DNA of 64,000 bases from Micromonospora mirobrigensis (GTDB taxonomy: Bacteria > Actinomycetota > Actinomycetes > Mycobacteriales > Micromonosporaceae): the NCBI RefSeq assembly GCF_900091555.1, contig NZ_FMCX01000001.1, positions 744,001 to 808,000 on the forward strand, read 5' to 3'. Below are positions 45,936 through 55,572 of the stretch, one piece after another; the first letter of the stretch is position 1, and the number at the start of each line of letters is the position of its first letter. The notes under the pieces were generated by a model that did no database searches, had not been told where the DNA came from, and saw only the letters and a program-made list of their open reading frames with translations. Both the position numbers and the translations under genes were made by a program.

Positions 45936-47197
45936 TACTTGATCTGACCCTGGATGGCCTTGCCGGCCGAGGTGACCGTCTTGGCCGGGTCGGCGCCACC
46001 GATGACGGCGGCCTCGGCCTTGCCGAACGGGTCCCAGATCGCGGCCATGGCCGGGATCGCCGGGAGCACCTGGCCGTTCTTGCCGGCCTCGGCGAACTTG
46101 GCCAGGTCGGCGTCCTCGCCCTTGACCTGGTCGAAGGCGGCGGTCAGCGCCGGCGGGCGCGGCTCGGCCTTGTAGAGCGCGACGGCCAGCTCGGGCTTGG
46201 TCACGTAGTTGGAGACGAACTCCTGGGCCAGGGCCTTGTTCTTGCCCTTGGCGGCGACGTAGAACGCCTGGACGCCCACGAACGGCTGGGCCTCCTTGCC
46301 ACCGGCGAAGCCGGGGACCGGGGAGATGTCGTAGGAGATGTTGGCCTTCTTGGCGTCGGCGATGGCCCACGGGCCGGAGACCAGGAAGGCGCACTTCTTG
46401 CTGGTGAAGGTGGAGATGGAGTTCTCCGGGGTGATGGAGCGCTTCAGCGCACCCTCGCCCTTCTCACCCAGCTTCGCGATCTTCTGGAAGGCCGCGATCG
46501 ACTCCGGCTTGCCCACGCCCAGGTCCTTGGGGTCGTAGTCGCCGTTGGCCGAGGTGCCGAACAGGTAGCCACCACCCGAGGTGTACAGCGGGTAGATGTG
46601 GTACGCGTCGCCGTTCTGGCCGGACTGGAGGCAGAGGATCTCGCTGGCCTTCTTCTGGGCCTTGAGCTGCTTGCCGGTGGCGACCAGCTCCTCGATCGTC
46701 TTCGGCGCCTGCGGGGCCAGCTCGGTGTTGCGGATGAGCGCGACGTTCTCGGTGGCGTAGGGGACGCCGTAGAGCTGGCCGTTGAAGGTCACGGCCTTGA
46801 TGGCGGTCTCGTTGAAGCCGCTCTTCTGCTCCGCGGCGAGCTGCACCGGGTCGATGGCGCCGTTCTGCACCAGGTTGCCGATCCAGTCGTGCGCGCCGAC
46901 CACGACGTCCGGGCCGCTGCCCTGCTGGGAGGCGGTCACGAAGTTGGTCTGCAGGTCCTTGGAGACGGCCTGGACCTCGACCTTGACGCCGTTCTCCTTG
47001 CCGAACTCCTCGGCGAACGGCTTGAGGGCGGCCGTGCGCTTGTCGTCGGCCCAGATGACCAGCTTGCCGCCGGCGGCGGCGGGCGTGGCGGAGTTCTGGG
47101 CGGCCGGCTTGTCGCTGCTGCTGCTGCCGTTGCCGCAGCCGGAGGCGGCGAGCGCCAGGCCGAGGACGGCGACCACACCCGTGGTACGGATGCGCAT
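45935..47197 (-). CDS. malE: Maltose/maltodextrin-binding lipoprotein (MalE-like)
   Basis: A 420-aa secreted lipoprotein. Start ATG 47197 has AGGAG 5 nt upstream; an upstream GTG frame adds six residues. Signal MRIRTTGVVAVLGLALAASGC with lipobox Cys21. Mature domain: GGKLVIWADDKRTAALKPFA, GVKVEVQAVSKDLQTNFVTA, DVVVGAHDWIGNLVQNGAID, YGVPYATENVALIRNTEL, all typical of MalE. First gene of malEFG-GH13, divergent from the LacI gene. CTTGC/GCAAG repeats fill the shared upstream region, pointing to control by that regulator. Confidence 0.94.
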   Translation of the reverse strand: MRIRTTGVVAVLGLALAASGCGNGSSSSDKPAAQNSATPAAAGGKLVIWADDKRTAALKPFAEEFGKENGVKVEVQAVSKDLQTNFVTASQQGSGPDVVVGAHDWIGNLVQNGAIDPVQLAAEQKSGFNETAIKAVTFNGQLYGVPYATENVALIRNTELAPQAPKTIEELVATGKQLKAQKKASEILCLQSGQNGDAYHIYPLYTSGGGYLFGTSANGDYDPKDLGVGKPESIAAFQKIAKLGEKGEGALKRSITPENSISTFTSKKCAFLVSGPWAIADAKKANISYDISPVPGFAGGKEAQPFVGVQAFYVAAKGKNKALAQEFVSNYVTKPELAVALYKAEPRPPALTAAFDQVKGEDADLAKFAEAGKNGQVLPAIPAMAAIWDPFGKAEAAVIGGADPAKTVTSAGKAIQGQIK

Positions 47198-47264
47198 CGG
47201 TACTCCTGTCGTCATGGCGACCCGCCGGGGGAAGGACGGACCGCCAGTGGAAAACCTCTGTAAG

Positions 47265-47371
47265 TTCTTGCCAACCGGCGCTAGAGTGCCGCGCCGCTGC
47301 TCTCGCGTGTTGCGGGGACGTTAGCAAGAGGTTGCAGGGAATGGAAGGGCTTGCAGGAGTGTACGCAAGAA
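47265..47371. promoter_or_regulatory. malE/lacI intergenic operators (CTTGC/GCAAG half-sites)
   Basis: Half-sites occur at 47266-47271 (TCTTGC), 47324-47330 (GCAAGAG), 47350-47356 (CTTGCAG) and 47365-47371 (GCAAGAA). The last two form CTTGC-N10-GCAAG. The same half-sites form a perfect palindrome before the alpha-glucosidase gene at 48515, which supports one LacI-type repressor acting on all three units. Confidence 0.6.
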
Positions 47372-47384
47372 CTTGACGGTGGGC

Positions 47385-47390
47385 TAAAGT
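47385..47390 (+). promoter_or_regulatory. Candidate -10 box for the LacI regulator gene
   Basis: TAAAGT, 6 nt before ATG 47397, consistent with a leaderless transcript. It lies just downstream of the CTTGC/GCAAG operator cluster. Confidence 0.45.
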
Positions 47391-47396
47391 GCGGCC

Positions 47397-48482
47397 ATGC
47401 GCGCTCGACTATCCGACATCGCCCAACAGGCCGAAGTCAGCGAGGCCACGGTGTCGCGGGTGCTCAACGACCGCCCCGGAGTGGCCCCGGAGACCCGGCA
47501 GGCCGTACTGACCGCCCTCGACGTTCTCGGCTACGAACGCCCCGCCCGGCTGCGCAAGCGCAGCGCCGGGCTGGTCGGGCTGGTCGTCCCGGAGCTGGAG
47601 AACCCGATCTTCCCGGCGTTCGCCCAGGTGATCGAGTCGACCCTGGCCCAGAGCGGCTTCACCCCGGTGCTGTGCACCCAGACCCCCGGCGGGGTCACCG
47701 AGGACGAGTACGTCGAGATGCTGCTGGACCGGCAGGTCTCCGGGATCGTCTTCGTCTCCGGCCTGCACGCCGACACCGCGGCCAGCCACGACCGCTACCG
47801 GGCGCTGATCGGCCGGCCGCTGCCGGTCGTCATGATCAACGGGTACGTCCCCGGCATCGCCGCCCCCTTCGTCTCCTGCGACGACCGGGAGTCCGCGGAG
47901 CTCGCCGTCGCCCACCTGGTGGCGCTCGGGCACCGGCGGATCGGCCTGATCACCGGCCCGGACCGGTTCGTCCCGGTGCAGCGCAAGGTCGCCGGCTGGC
48001 GTTCGGCGATGACCCGGCTGGCCGGGGTCGCCGAGGCCGACCTCGACCCGCTGGCCGAGCTCTCGCTCTTCGGCGTGGAGGGCGGCGAGGCCGCCGCCGG
48101 GCGCCTGCTGGACCGCGGGGTCACCGGCATCGTCTGCGGGTCGGACCTGATGGCCCTCGGCGCGATCCGGGCGGCCCGGCAGCGCGGCCTCTCGGTCCCC
48201 GGCGAGCTCTCCGTGGTCGGGTACGACGACTCCCCGCTGATGGCCTTCACCGACCCGCCGTTGACGACTGTTCGCCAGCCGGTGGCGGCGATGGCGGTGG
48301 CGGCGGTACGCGCCCTGGTCGACGAGATCAACGGGCACCCGGCGCCGCACTCGGAGTACCTGTTCCGTCCGGAGCTGGTGGTCCGCGGCTCGACGGCGGT
48401 GGTCCGCCCGGCGTCGCCGGTGGCCGGCAAGGCGTCCGGCCGGCAGCGTCCGGCCCTACCCGCGGTCGCCGTACCGGCGTGA
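47397..48482 (+). CDS. LacI-family transcriptional regulator of the mal regulon
   Basis: A 361-aa repressor. N-terminal headpiece RARLSDIAQQAEVSEATVSR followed by VLNDRPGVAPETRQAVLTAL is the LacI helix-turn-helix and hinge. The sugar-binding core has LVGLVVPELENPIFPAFAQV, VMINGYVPGIAAPFVSCDDR, LGHRRIGLITGPDRFVP and VVGYDDSPLMAFTDPPLTTV. It is divergent from malE and 142 bp upstream of the alpha-glucosidase gene. Matching operators in both regions indicate control of maltodextrin uptake and hydrolysis (inference on the ligand). Confidence 0.95.
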   Translation: MRARLSDIAQQAEVSEATVSRVLNDRPGVAPETRQAVLTALDVLGYERPARLRKRSAGLVGLVVPELENPIFPAFAQVIESTLAQSGFTPVLCTQTPGGVTEDEYVEMLLDRQVSGIVFVSGLHADTAASHDRYRALIGRPLPVVMINGYVPGIAAPFVSCDDRESAELAVAHLVALGHRRIGLITGPDRFVPVQRKVAGWRSAMTRLAGVAEADLDPLAELSLFGVEGGEAAAGRLLDRGVTGIVCGSDLMALGAIRAARQRGLSVPGELSVVGYDDSPLMAFTDPPLTTVRQPVAAMAVAAVRALVDEINGHPAPHSEYLFRPELVVRGSTAVVRPASPVAGKASGRQRPALPAVAVPA

Positions 48483-48514
48483 GTTTGCCCTCGCCGCGGG
48501 CAACCGACGTCATT

Positions 48515-48561
48515 TCTTGCGCAAGAGCTGCTTGACTCTTGCAGCGCTGGGGCGGCATTCT
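48515..48561 (+). promoter_or_regulatory. Alpha-glucosidase promoter with LacI-type operators
   Basis: TCTTGCGCAAGA (48515-48526) is a perfect palindrome. TTGACT (48532-48537) is a good -35, overlapped by a second half-site TCTTGCAG (48537-48544), and CATTCT (48556-48561) is a -10 after an 18-nt spacer. Confidence 0.65.
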
Positions 48562-48624
48562 GCTTTCACATCAGCGCCCGCCGGGGCGCCGCCGTCCCGC
48601 GCCACAGAACGGGGATCGTCACCG

Positions 48625-50259
48625 ATGACCGCCACCACCCCTGAGCCGCTGACCTCCGACGACGACTGGTGGCGTTCCGCGGTCGTCTACCAGGTCTACG
48701 TCCGCAGCTTCGCCGACGCCAACGGCGACGGCGTGGGCGACATCCCCGGCATCCGGGAGCGCCTGCCCTACCTGCGTGACCTCGGGGTGGACGCGCTCTG
48801 GCTGACCCCGTTCTACACCTCGCCGCAGATCGACGCCGGCTACGACGTCGCCGACTACCGCGACGTGGACCCGCTCTTCGGCTCGCTCACCGACTTCGAC
48901 GCCATGATCACCGACGCGCACGCGCTCGGCCTGCGGATCATCGTCGACCTGGTGCCGAACCACACCTCCAGCGCCCACCCGTGGTTCACCGCCGCGCTGG
49001 CCGCCGCCCCCGGCTCGCCGGAGCGGGCGCGGTACCTCTTCGCCGACGGCAGGGGCGAGACCGGTGAGCTGCCGCCGAACGACTGGGAGAGCATCTTCGG
49101 CGGCCCCGCCTGGACCCGGCTCCCCGACGGCCAGTGGTACATGCACCTGTTCGACCCGGCTCAGCCGGACCTGAACTGGCGCCACCCCGAGGTACGCGCC
49201 GAGTTCGAGGACGTCCTGCGCTTCTGGCTCGACCGGGGCGTGGACGGATTCCGGATCGACGTGGCGCACGGCATGATCAAGGCCGAGGGGCTGCCGGACG
49301 TCGGCTTCAACTCGATGACCACCGGGCAGCGCCAGTCGGAGCTGCTCGGCAAGGGCCGGCTGCCGTACTTCGACCAGGACGAGGTGCACGAGATCTACCG
49401 CGCCTGGCGGCCGATCCTGGACAGCTACCCCGGCGGCCGGATGGCCGTGGCCGAGGCGTGGGCGGAGACCCCGCAGCGGCTGGCCCGCTACATCGGCGCG
49501 GACGAGCTGCACCAGGCGTTCAGCTTCGACTTCCTCGACGCCACCTGGTCGGCCGACTCGTTCCGCAAGGTGATCGACACCGCGCTCGCCGAGTCGACCA
49601 TCGTCGGCGCGCCCACCACCTGGGTGCTCTCCAACCACGACCGGCAGCGGCACGTCACCCGGTACGGCGACGGCGAGGTCGGCCTGCGCCGCGCCCGGGC
49701 CGCCGCCCTGCTCATGCTGGCCCTGCCCGGTGCCGCGTACGTCTACCAGGGCGAGGAGCTGGGCCTGCCGGAGGTGCTGGACCTCCCCGACGAGCTGCGC
49801 CAGGACCCGTCGTTCCTGCGTACCGGGGAGAGCCGCGACGGCTGCCGGGTGCCGATCCCGTGGAGCGGCGAGCTGGCCCCGTACGGCTTCGGCCCGGAGG
49901 GCAGCGAGCTGAGCTGGCTGCCGGCCCCGGCGACCTGGCGTGGCCTCTCGGTCGCCGCCCAGACCGGCGTGCCCGGCTCCACGCTGGAGCTCTACCGCGC
50001 CGCGCTGCGGGCCCGACACGAACACCCGGCGCTGGCCGGCACCGCCGGTGGCGTGGTCTGGCTGGAGACCGAGCCCGGCGTGCTGGCCTTCAGCCGTGCG
50101 GCCGGCCCGGCCGTGCTGACCTGCGTGGTCAACCTCAGCGGCGCGGAGGTGACGATCGACGGCTACGGCCAGCCGGTCGTGGCCAGCGCCGATCTCACCG
50201 AGCGGGGCGAGGGTCACGTCCTGCCGGTGGACGCAGCTGCGTGGTTCGAACGGCGCTGA
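48625..50259 (+). CDS. Alpha-glucosidase / oligo-1,6-glucosidase (GH13)
   Basis: A 544-aa cytoplasmic GH13 enzyme. ATG 48625 chosen (MTATTPEPLTSDDDWWRSAV), with GGGGA about 9 nt upstream. VVYQVYVRSFADANGDGVGD followed by IPGIRERLPYLRDLGVDALW is typical of alpha-glucosidases. Catalytic nucleophile Asp212 (DGFRIDVAHG), acid/base Glu277 (VAEAWAE), Asp339 (LSNHDRQR). It hydrolyses maltose and short oligosaccharides to glucose. Its promoter carries the same half-sites as malE, so it belongs to the LacI-controlled regulon. Confidence 0.94.
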   Translation: MTATTPEPLTSDDDWWRSAVVYQVYVRSFADANGDGVGDIPGIRERLPYLRDLGVDALWLTPFYTSPQIDAGYDVADYRDVDPLFGSLTDFDAMITDAHALGLRIIVDLVPNHTSSAHPWFTAALAAAPGSPERARYLFADGRGETGELPPNDWESIFGGPAWTRLPDGQWYMHLFDPAQPDLNWRHPEVRAEFEDVLRFWLDRGVDGFRIDVAHGMIKAEGLPDVGFNSMTTGQRQSELLGKGRLPYFDQDEVHEIYRAWRPILDSYPGGRMAVAEAWAETPQRLARYIGADELHQAFSFDFLDATWSADSFRKVIDTALAESTIVGAPTTWVLSNHDRQRHVTRYGDGEVGLRRARAAALLMLALPGAAYVYQGEELGLPEVLDLPDELRQDPSFLRTGESRDGCRVPIPWSGELAPYGFGPEGSELSWLPAPATWRGLSVAAQTGVPGSTLELYRAALRARHEHPALAGTAGGVVWLETEPGVLAFSRAAGPAVLTCVVNLSGAEVTIDGYGQPVVASADLTERGEGHVLPVDAAAWFERR

Positions 50260-50351
50260 GCCGGGTAACCCGCTGACGACCTGGTCGTCCGTTGTGCTCC
50301 GCGCCGACGGGCGGCTGGGCAACCGACCCCTTGTGGTGGGGGGTGAGGTGG

Positions 50352-50387
50352 CGCCGGCGCCTCGGGATCCGTCCCGGGGCGCCGGCG
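50352..50387. terminator. Strong hairpin after the alpha-glucosidase gene
   Basis: 16-bp arms (50352-50367 and 50372-50387) with one G-T pair and a 4-nt loop, about 90 nt past the stop. Part of a 563-bp gene-free region (50260-50822) that otherwise holds the repeat element at 50555. Confidence 0.65.
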
Positions 50388-50554
50388 TCCATCCCGGACT
50401 CTCCGCCGCCCGCCCGCCGCATGTGTGGGTCACGGGCCGGGTGTGCCGAACCGGCGGCTCGGCTGGGGCCGCCCCGGCGGCCCTGACGTGCCCCTCGCGC
50501 GCCGCCACCACTCTTCGTGTTCGACGCGGCCCTTCCTCTCCCACCCCGCGCTCC

Positions 50555-50667
50555 CTTTGCTCTGCTCGCCCCCACGCATCAGTAACCCGCAGTAGGCGCC
50601 GGTTCATCGCGAGTCGCAGCAGAGCTGCTGGTCAGGGACGTGGTGCGTATGCGGCAGCAGAGCAAAG
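50555..50667. repeat. Intergenic element, copy 2, 113 bp with near-palindromic ends
   Basis: Begins CTTTGCTCTGCTCGCC and ends GGCAGCAGAGCAAAG, the same ends and nearly the same length as the element at 4631-4745, with a diverged middle (AGCAGAGCTGCT inside). It again lies between two convergent genes. The flanking sequence shows no clear target-site duplication. Confidence 0.7.
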
Positions 50668-50822
50668 GCTGGGGAGGACCGACGTCGTCCCGGCCTGCGT
50701 GGCCACGCTGGGTAGGCAAAGTCACGTGTGACCATCGGTGACGGAGATCGGCGACGCAGCGAAACCGCCGACACGAGCGGGCGACCAGCCACACGAGCGG
50801 CGGGCCGCAGGGGCGACCGACC

Positions 50823-51320
50823 TCAGCCCTCGCGGGTGGTGAGCAGCTTGGCGATCCGGGCGAAGCCGGCCCGCAGCTCGTCCCGGCTCGGCGCGGGCAG
50901 TGGCTGCGGCACCGGCTCCTGCTCGGCGGCCCGCTCCAACTCCTCGTCGATGACGTCCTCGAAGTCGCCGTAGAGGTCGGACTCGTCGACCCGGGCGGCC
51001 TCGTCCTCGGCGGCGATCTGCGCCGCCGCGATCTCGCCCCGGATCTCCTCCGCCGACAGCGCCGGCAGCAGCGGCTCGACCACCGCCATCAACTGCTCCT
51101 CGGCCACCACCGCCTCGGCCAGGGCCAGCGCGTGCGGCCGCTCGTACGGCCCGCAGACGACCGGCTCCCACTCGTCGGCGTCGCCCAGCGGCCCGAAGGT
51201 GATGATCCACGGCAGGCCGAGCATCGGGGAGTCGTCCGGCAGGTCCAACGTCACGAGAGCGCCCACGGGATCATCATGGTCGGTCGGTCCAGCGCACCGG
51301 GTGGCATTTGCCCTATTCAT
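50823..51320 (-). CDS. Hypothetical acidic protein
   Basis: A 165-aa soluble protein; start taken as ATG 51320 with AAGGA a few bases upstream, although GTG 51266 (VGALVTLDLPDDSPMLGLPW) would begin nearer the conserved-looking part. The N-terminal half has IITFGPLGDADEWEPVVCGP; the rest is helical and strongly acidic (AAAQIAAEDEAARVDESDLY, GDFEDVIDEELERAAEQEP). There is no signal peptide or membrane helix, and I do not recognise a family. It is upstream of a convergent intergenic element and stands alone in its orientation group, 53 nt beyond the GntR stop. Confidence 0.65.
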   Translation of the reverse strand: MNRANATRCAGPTDHDDPVGALVTLDLPDDSPMLGLPWIITFGPLGDADEWEPVVCGPYERPHALALAEAVVAEEQLMAVVEPLLPALSAEEIRGEIAAAQIAAEDEAARVDESDLYGDFEDVIDEELERAAEQEPVPQPLPAPSRDELRAGFARIAKLLTTREG

Positions 51321-51372
51321 CTTTTCCTTCGGCTGTCGGGATCGGGTCACTCCGGCCGTACGGCCCGCCGGG

Positions 51373-51741
51373 TCACCCCGGTCGGGCGGCGGCCAGCGCG
51401 GCCCGGACCAACGCCAGCGCCCGATCCGCCGGCACGCCCAACCGGAGCGCCTCGGCCGCGTACGCGGTGGCGGCGGCGTGCAGCCGGTCGGTGGCGTCGT
51501 CCCGGCCCGGGGCCACCACCGTCCCGTGCCGGCCCCTGGTCTCGACCAGCCCGGCCGCCTCCAGTTCCCGGTAGGCCCGCGCCACCGTGTTCACCGCCAG
51601 CCCCAGCTCGGCGGCGAGCTGCCGGACCGGGGGCAGCCGGGTACCGACCGGCAACCGGCCGTCGCCCACCTGCTCGGCGAGCTGCGAGCGCACCTGCTCG
51701 TACGGGGGCAGCACCGAGTCGGCCTCGATCACGATCCGCAC
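51373..51741 (-). CDS. GntR-family regulator, YtrA type
   Basis: A 122-aa regulator. It has the winged helix of GntR proteins (PPYEQVRSQLAEQVGDGRLP, VGTRLPPVRQLAAELGLAVN, TVARAYRELEAAGLVETRG) and only a short helical C-terminal tail, as in the YtrA subfamily. GTG 51741 is one base past the yihY stop, so the two are co-transcribed. YtrA-type regulators often control ABC transporters, but none is adjacent here; its ligand is unknown. Confidence 0.9.
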   Translation of the reverse strand: MRIVIEADSVLPPYEQVRSQLAEQVGDGRLPVGTRLPPVRQLAAELGLAVNTVARAYRELEAAGLVETRGRHGTVVAPGRDDATDRLHAAATAYAAEALRLGVPADRALALVRAALAAARPG

Positions 51742-51742
51742 G

Positions 51743-52678
51743 TCAGCCCGCCCCGCCCGGCGTACCGGGGTCGCTCTCGTCGTCGACCTCCACGTCCACC
51801 TCCCGCGCGGCGCCGCCCTCCGCCAGGTCCACCACCCGGCCGTACGGGCTGGTGGCGGCGAGCGCGGCGCCGAAGAGCACCAACTGGTTGAGCAGGTACA
51901 GGTAGAGCAGCAGACCGACCGCGGTCGCCACCACGGTGTACGCCGGGTTCCGCTCGGTCCGCACCACGTAGTAGCGCCCCACCGTGTTCAGCAGGGTGAT
52001 CCCGACGGCCACCACCAGGACCACCGGCCGCAGCCGGCGCCGGCTCATCCGCAGCCGCGGCACCGCCACCAGCAACGCCGTGGCGAGCACCGCGTTGACC
52101 AGCACGCTGAGCACCGCGCTGATCGTGGTCAGCCCCACCGAGCCGGTGCTGCGCAGCAGGAACCGCAGCAGCGACTCCAGCGCGTCGACGGCGGCCACCG
52201 AGACGCCGAGCATCACGAAGACCAGCAGCAGCACCCCAAGATCCACCAGCCGGCGGATCACCAGGTTGCCGGGCTGCTGGTTGAAGCCGTACATCAGCCG
52301 CTGGGAGGAGCGGATCGCCTCCACCCAGCCGACGCCGGTGAAGACCAGGATGACCAGACCGACCACCCCGACGGTGCTGCTGCTCTGGGCGATCTGCTGC
52401 GGGTCGAGGAACGGCAGGTTCGCCTTCAGGAAGTCGGCCGCCGCCGCGCTGACGTCGTCGTTGTCCTGGAGGATCGCCCCGAAGACCCAGTACGCGACCA
52501 ACGCCAGCGCGAACACCGCGAAGAAGCCGTAGTACGCGATCGCCGCCGCGAGCCGCCCGCCGAGCACGTCCCCGTAGAGGGTGCCGGCCCGCCACAGGTG
52601 GTCGAACGCGGGCAACCGGCCGCGGGCCACGTCGATCTGGCGGCCCAGGCCCGCCTCGATGCGGCCGATCACGTTCAC
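51743..52678 (-). CDS. YihY/BrkB-family membrane protein
   Basis: A 311-aa inner-membrane protein with six helices. Family features: GDVLGGRLAAAIAYYGFFAV in the first helix, FTGVGWVEAIRSSQRLMYGF with the conserved Trp, and AYTVVATAVGLLLYLYLLNQ with LVLFGAALAA in the last helices. The C-terminus is acidic (REVDVEVDDESD). The function of this family is unsettled; it is not an established ribonuclease despite old annotations. First gene of a pair with the GntR regulator. Confidence 0.93.
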   Translation of the reverse strand: MNVIGRIEAGLGRQIDVARGRLPAFDHLWRAGTLYGDVLGGRLAAAIAYYGFFAVFALALVAYWVFGAILQDNDDVSAAAADFLKANLPFLDPQQIAQSSSTVGVVGLVILVFTGVGWVEAIRSSQRLMYGFNQQPGNLVIRRLVDLGVLLLVFVMLGVSVAAVDALESLLRFLLRSTGSVGLTTISAVLSVLVNAVLATALLVAVPRLRMSRRRLRPVVLVVAVGITLLNTVGRYYVVRTERNPAYTVVATAVGLLLYLYLLNQLVLFGAALAATSPYGRVVDLAEGGAAREVDVEVDDESDPGTPGGAG

Positions 52679-52729
52679 GACGTCATCCTCGCCGATCTCT
52701 CGACTCGACGGTGGCCGGGCGCGCTCAGC

Positions 52730-53311
52730 TCAGCCGCCGAGCCGGAAGTCCCGGCGGGGCTGCCACCGGGCCTGCCCACTGTGCGAGAAGAGGGTGAACG
52801 CCTCCACCTCGAAGATGGCGGAGAAGTCGGCCAGGTCCTCGTACACCCTGTCCAGCGCCTCCGGCGCGACGTCCTGCGCGACGGTGACGTGCGGGTGGTA
52901 CGGGAAGCGGGCCTCGCGGTGCAGCTCGGGGGCCGCGTTGATCGCCGCGGCCAGCAGCTCGCACTCGCTGATCCCCGCCGCGACCGTCACGAAGACCACC
53001 TGGGTCACCGGCCGGAAGGTGCCCGTCCCGCGCAGGTGCAGCGCGAACGGCAGGTGCGCGGTCGCCACCCGGTCCAGGTGCGCCTCGACGGCCGGCAGCG
53101 CGGCGACCGGGATCTCGGTCGGCCCGAGCAGCGTCACGTGCGCCGGTACGGCCTGCGGGTCACCGGCCTCGATCCGCCGCTGGGTGAGCAGCGCGCCCCA
53201 CGGCTCGGGGATGTCCACCGCGATCCCGATCTGGATGGTGTCGCCGTGCGACGGCTCCCCGTCCCTGCGATCCACGCTCCGCGCCACCCCTCCGGCCACC
53301 GACTGCTCCAC
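52730..53311 (-). CDS. 2'-5' RNA ligase family (2H phosphoesterase)
   Basis: A 193-aa protein with the two HxT motifs that define 2H phosphoesterases, HVT at 58-60 (VPAHVTLLGPTEIP) and HVT at 141-143 (YHPHVTVAQDVAPE). Bacterial members (ThpR) hydrolyse RNA 2',3'-cyclic phosphates. The first about 24 residues look non-conserved, so the true start may lie nearer the IQIGIAVDIPEP segment. It is immediately downstream of trpS (21 nt) and likely in its transcript. Confidence 0.88.
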   Translation of the reverse strand: MEQSVAGGVARSVDRRDGEPSHGDTIQIGIAVDIPEPWGALLTQRRIEAGDPQAVPAHVTLLGPTEIPVAALPAVEAHLDRVATAHLPFALHLRGTGTFRPVTQVVFVTVAAGISECELLAAAINAAPELHREARFPYHPHVTVAQDVAPEALDRVYEDLADFSAIFEVEAFTLFSHSGQARWQPRRDFRLGG

Positions 53312-53332
53312 CCGTCTCCGTCGCCCGGGCCG

Positions 53333-54391
<1,059 letters not shown>

Positions 54392-55432
54392 TCATGACGG
54401 GCCGGCGGGTCGGCTCCCGACCGGCCGCGTCGGGCCGGCGGCCTCGCGGATCCCGGGCGGTCCGGTCGCCTCCCGCCGCTGCCCGGGTAGGCGCGCGACG
54501 GAGACCGCGAGCCGGGACACCCGGCGCCCGTCCAGGGCGAGCACCCGCAGCAGCCAGCCGTCCTCGTCACCGGGCCCGGGGGCGGTGGGGTGACCGGGCA
54601 CCGGCACCTCGTCGCCGGCGACCGGCAGCCGGCCGAGCGCCGCCATCACGTAGCCGCCGACCGTCTCGTACGGGCCGGCGGGGAGCGGGACGCCGGTGCG
54701 CTCGGCGAAGTCGGCGAGGTTGAGCCGGCCGTCCACCACTGCGGGCAGCCCGGCGAGCACCGGTTCGGACGGGCTGTCGTACTCGTCGCGGATCTCGCCG
54801 ACCAGCTCCTCGACCAGGTCCTCGCAGGTGACGATGCCCGCCGTGCCGCCGTACTCGTCGACCACCACGGCGAGGTGGTGGCCCTCGCGGCGCATCTCGT
54901 GCAGCGCGGCGAGCACCCGCTTGCTGCCGGGCAGCCGCTTGACCTCCCGAGTCAGCTCCCGCACGGTCGCCCGCGGATCGCCGTCGGGGCGCAGCAGCAC
55001 GTCGCGCAGGTGGACGAAGCCCAGCACGTCGTCGTGGGTGCCGTCCACCACCGGGTAGCGGGTGTGGGTCTCGGCGCGGACCAGCCGGGCCGCCTCGGCG
55101 ACGGTGAGGTCGGCGGCCAGGAAGACCACCTCGGTGCGGGGCATCATCACCTCGCGGACCAGGCTGGCGCCGGCCTCCAGCACCTCGTCGATGATCCGCC
55201 GTTCGACCGGGTCGAGCAGGGTGTTCGCGGCGACCAGGTCGCGCAGCTCCGCCTCGCTGATCCGTTCCCGGCCGGCGGCCGGGCTGGCGCCGAGCAGGTC
55301 TGTGACCAGTCGGGTGGCGCCGTCGGCGGCGCGTACGACGATCCGGGCGATGGTCCGGGCGACCCGGCCCGGCTCGCGGCGCGGCCGCCCCGGTGGTCGC
55401 CGCCGGGGGCCGGGATGACCCGCTTCCCGCAT
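54392..55432 (-). CDS. HlyC/CorC-family CBS-domain protein lacking the DUF21 membrane domain
   Basis: A 346-aa protein from ATG 55432, which has TACCAT 7 nt upstream. After about 60 basic residues comes ISEAELRDLVAANTLLDPVE, then two CBS domains (REVMMPRTEVVFLAADLTVA, LGFVHLRDVLLRPDG, HHLAVVVDEYGGTAGIVTCE) and a C-terminal CorC_HlyC domain (RLNLADFAERTGVPLPAGPY, WLLRVLALDGRRVSRLAV). Family members usually start with an about 180-residue DUF21 transmembrane domain; none is encoded here or just upstream. VARTIARIVVRAADGATRLV could be a remnant of its end. Adenosine binding by the CBS pair is expected; a transport role is doubtful. Confidence 0.87.
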   Translation of the reverse strand: MREAGHPGPRRRPPGRPRREPGRVARTIARIVVRAADGATRLVTDLLGASPAAGRERISEAELRDLVAANTLLDPVERRIIDEVLEAGASLVREVMMPRTEVVFLAADLTVAEAARLVRAETHTRYPVVDGTHDDVLGFVHLRDVLLRPDGDPRATVRELTREVKRLPGSKRVLAALHEMRREGHHLAVVVDEYGGTAGIVTCEDLVEELVGEIRDEYDSPSEPVLAGLPAVVDGRLNLADFAERTGVPLPAGPYETVGGYVMAALGRLPVAGDEVPVPGHPTAPGPGDEDGWLLRVLALDGRRVSRLAVSVARLPGQRREATGPPGIREAAGPTRPVGSRPAGPS

Positions 55433-55439
55433 GACAGCG

Positions 55440-55445
55440 ATGGTA
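55440..55445 (-). promoter_or_regulatory. Candidate -10 box for the leaderless CorC-like gene
   Basis: TACCAT (minus strand), 7 nt before ATG 55432. It favours this start over the GTG at 55450. Confidence 0.45.
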
Positions 55446-55572
55446 GACACCGGGGGCCCGCCGCACCGGCGGACACGGGGATCAGGGCCACCATGTTCGG
55501 GTCTGTTTGATCGCGTTGTTTCATGATGGAATGGGGAGGCGCCGACGACGGGCCGACAACCCCGCCCGGCCG

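Noticed and set aside
50260..50822. tRNA or small RNA gene in the large gap
   Set aside because: No cloverleaf or T-loop-like sequence was found; the gap is explained in part by a terminator hairpin and the repeat element.
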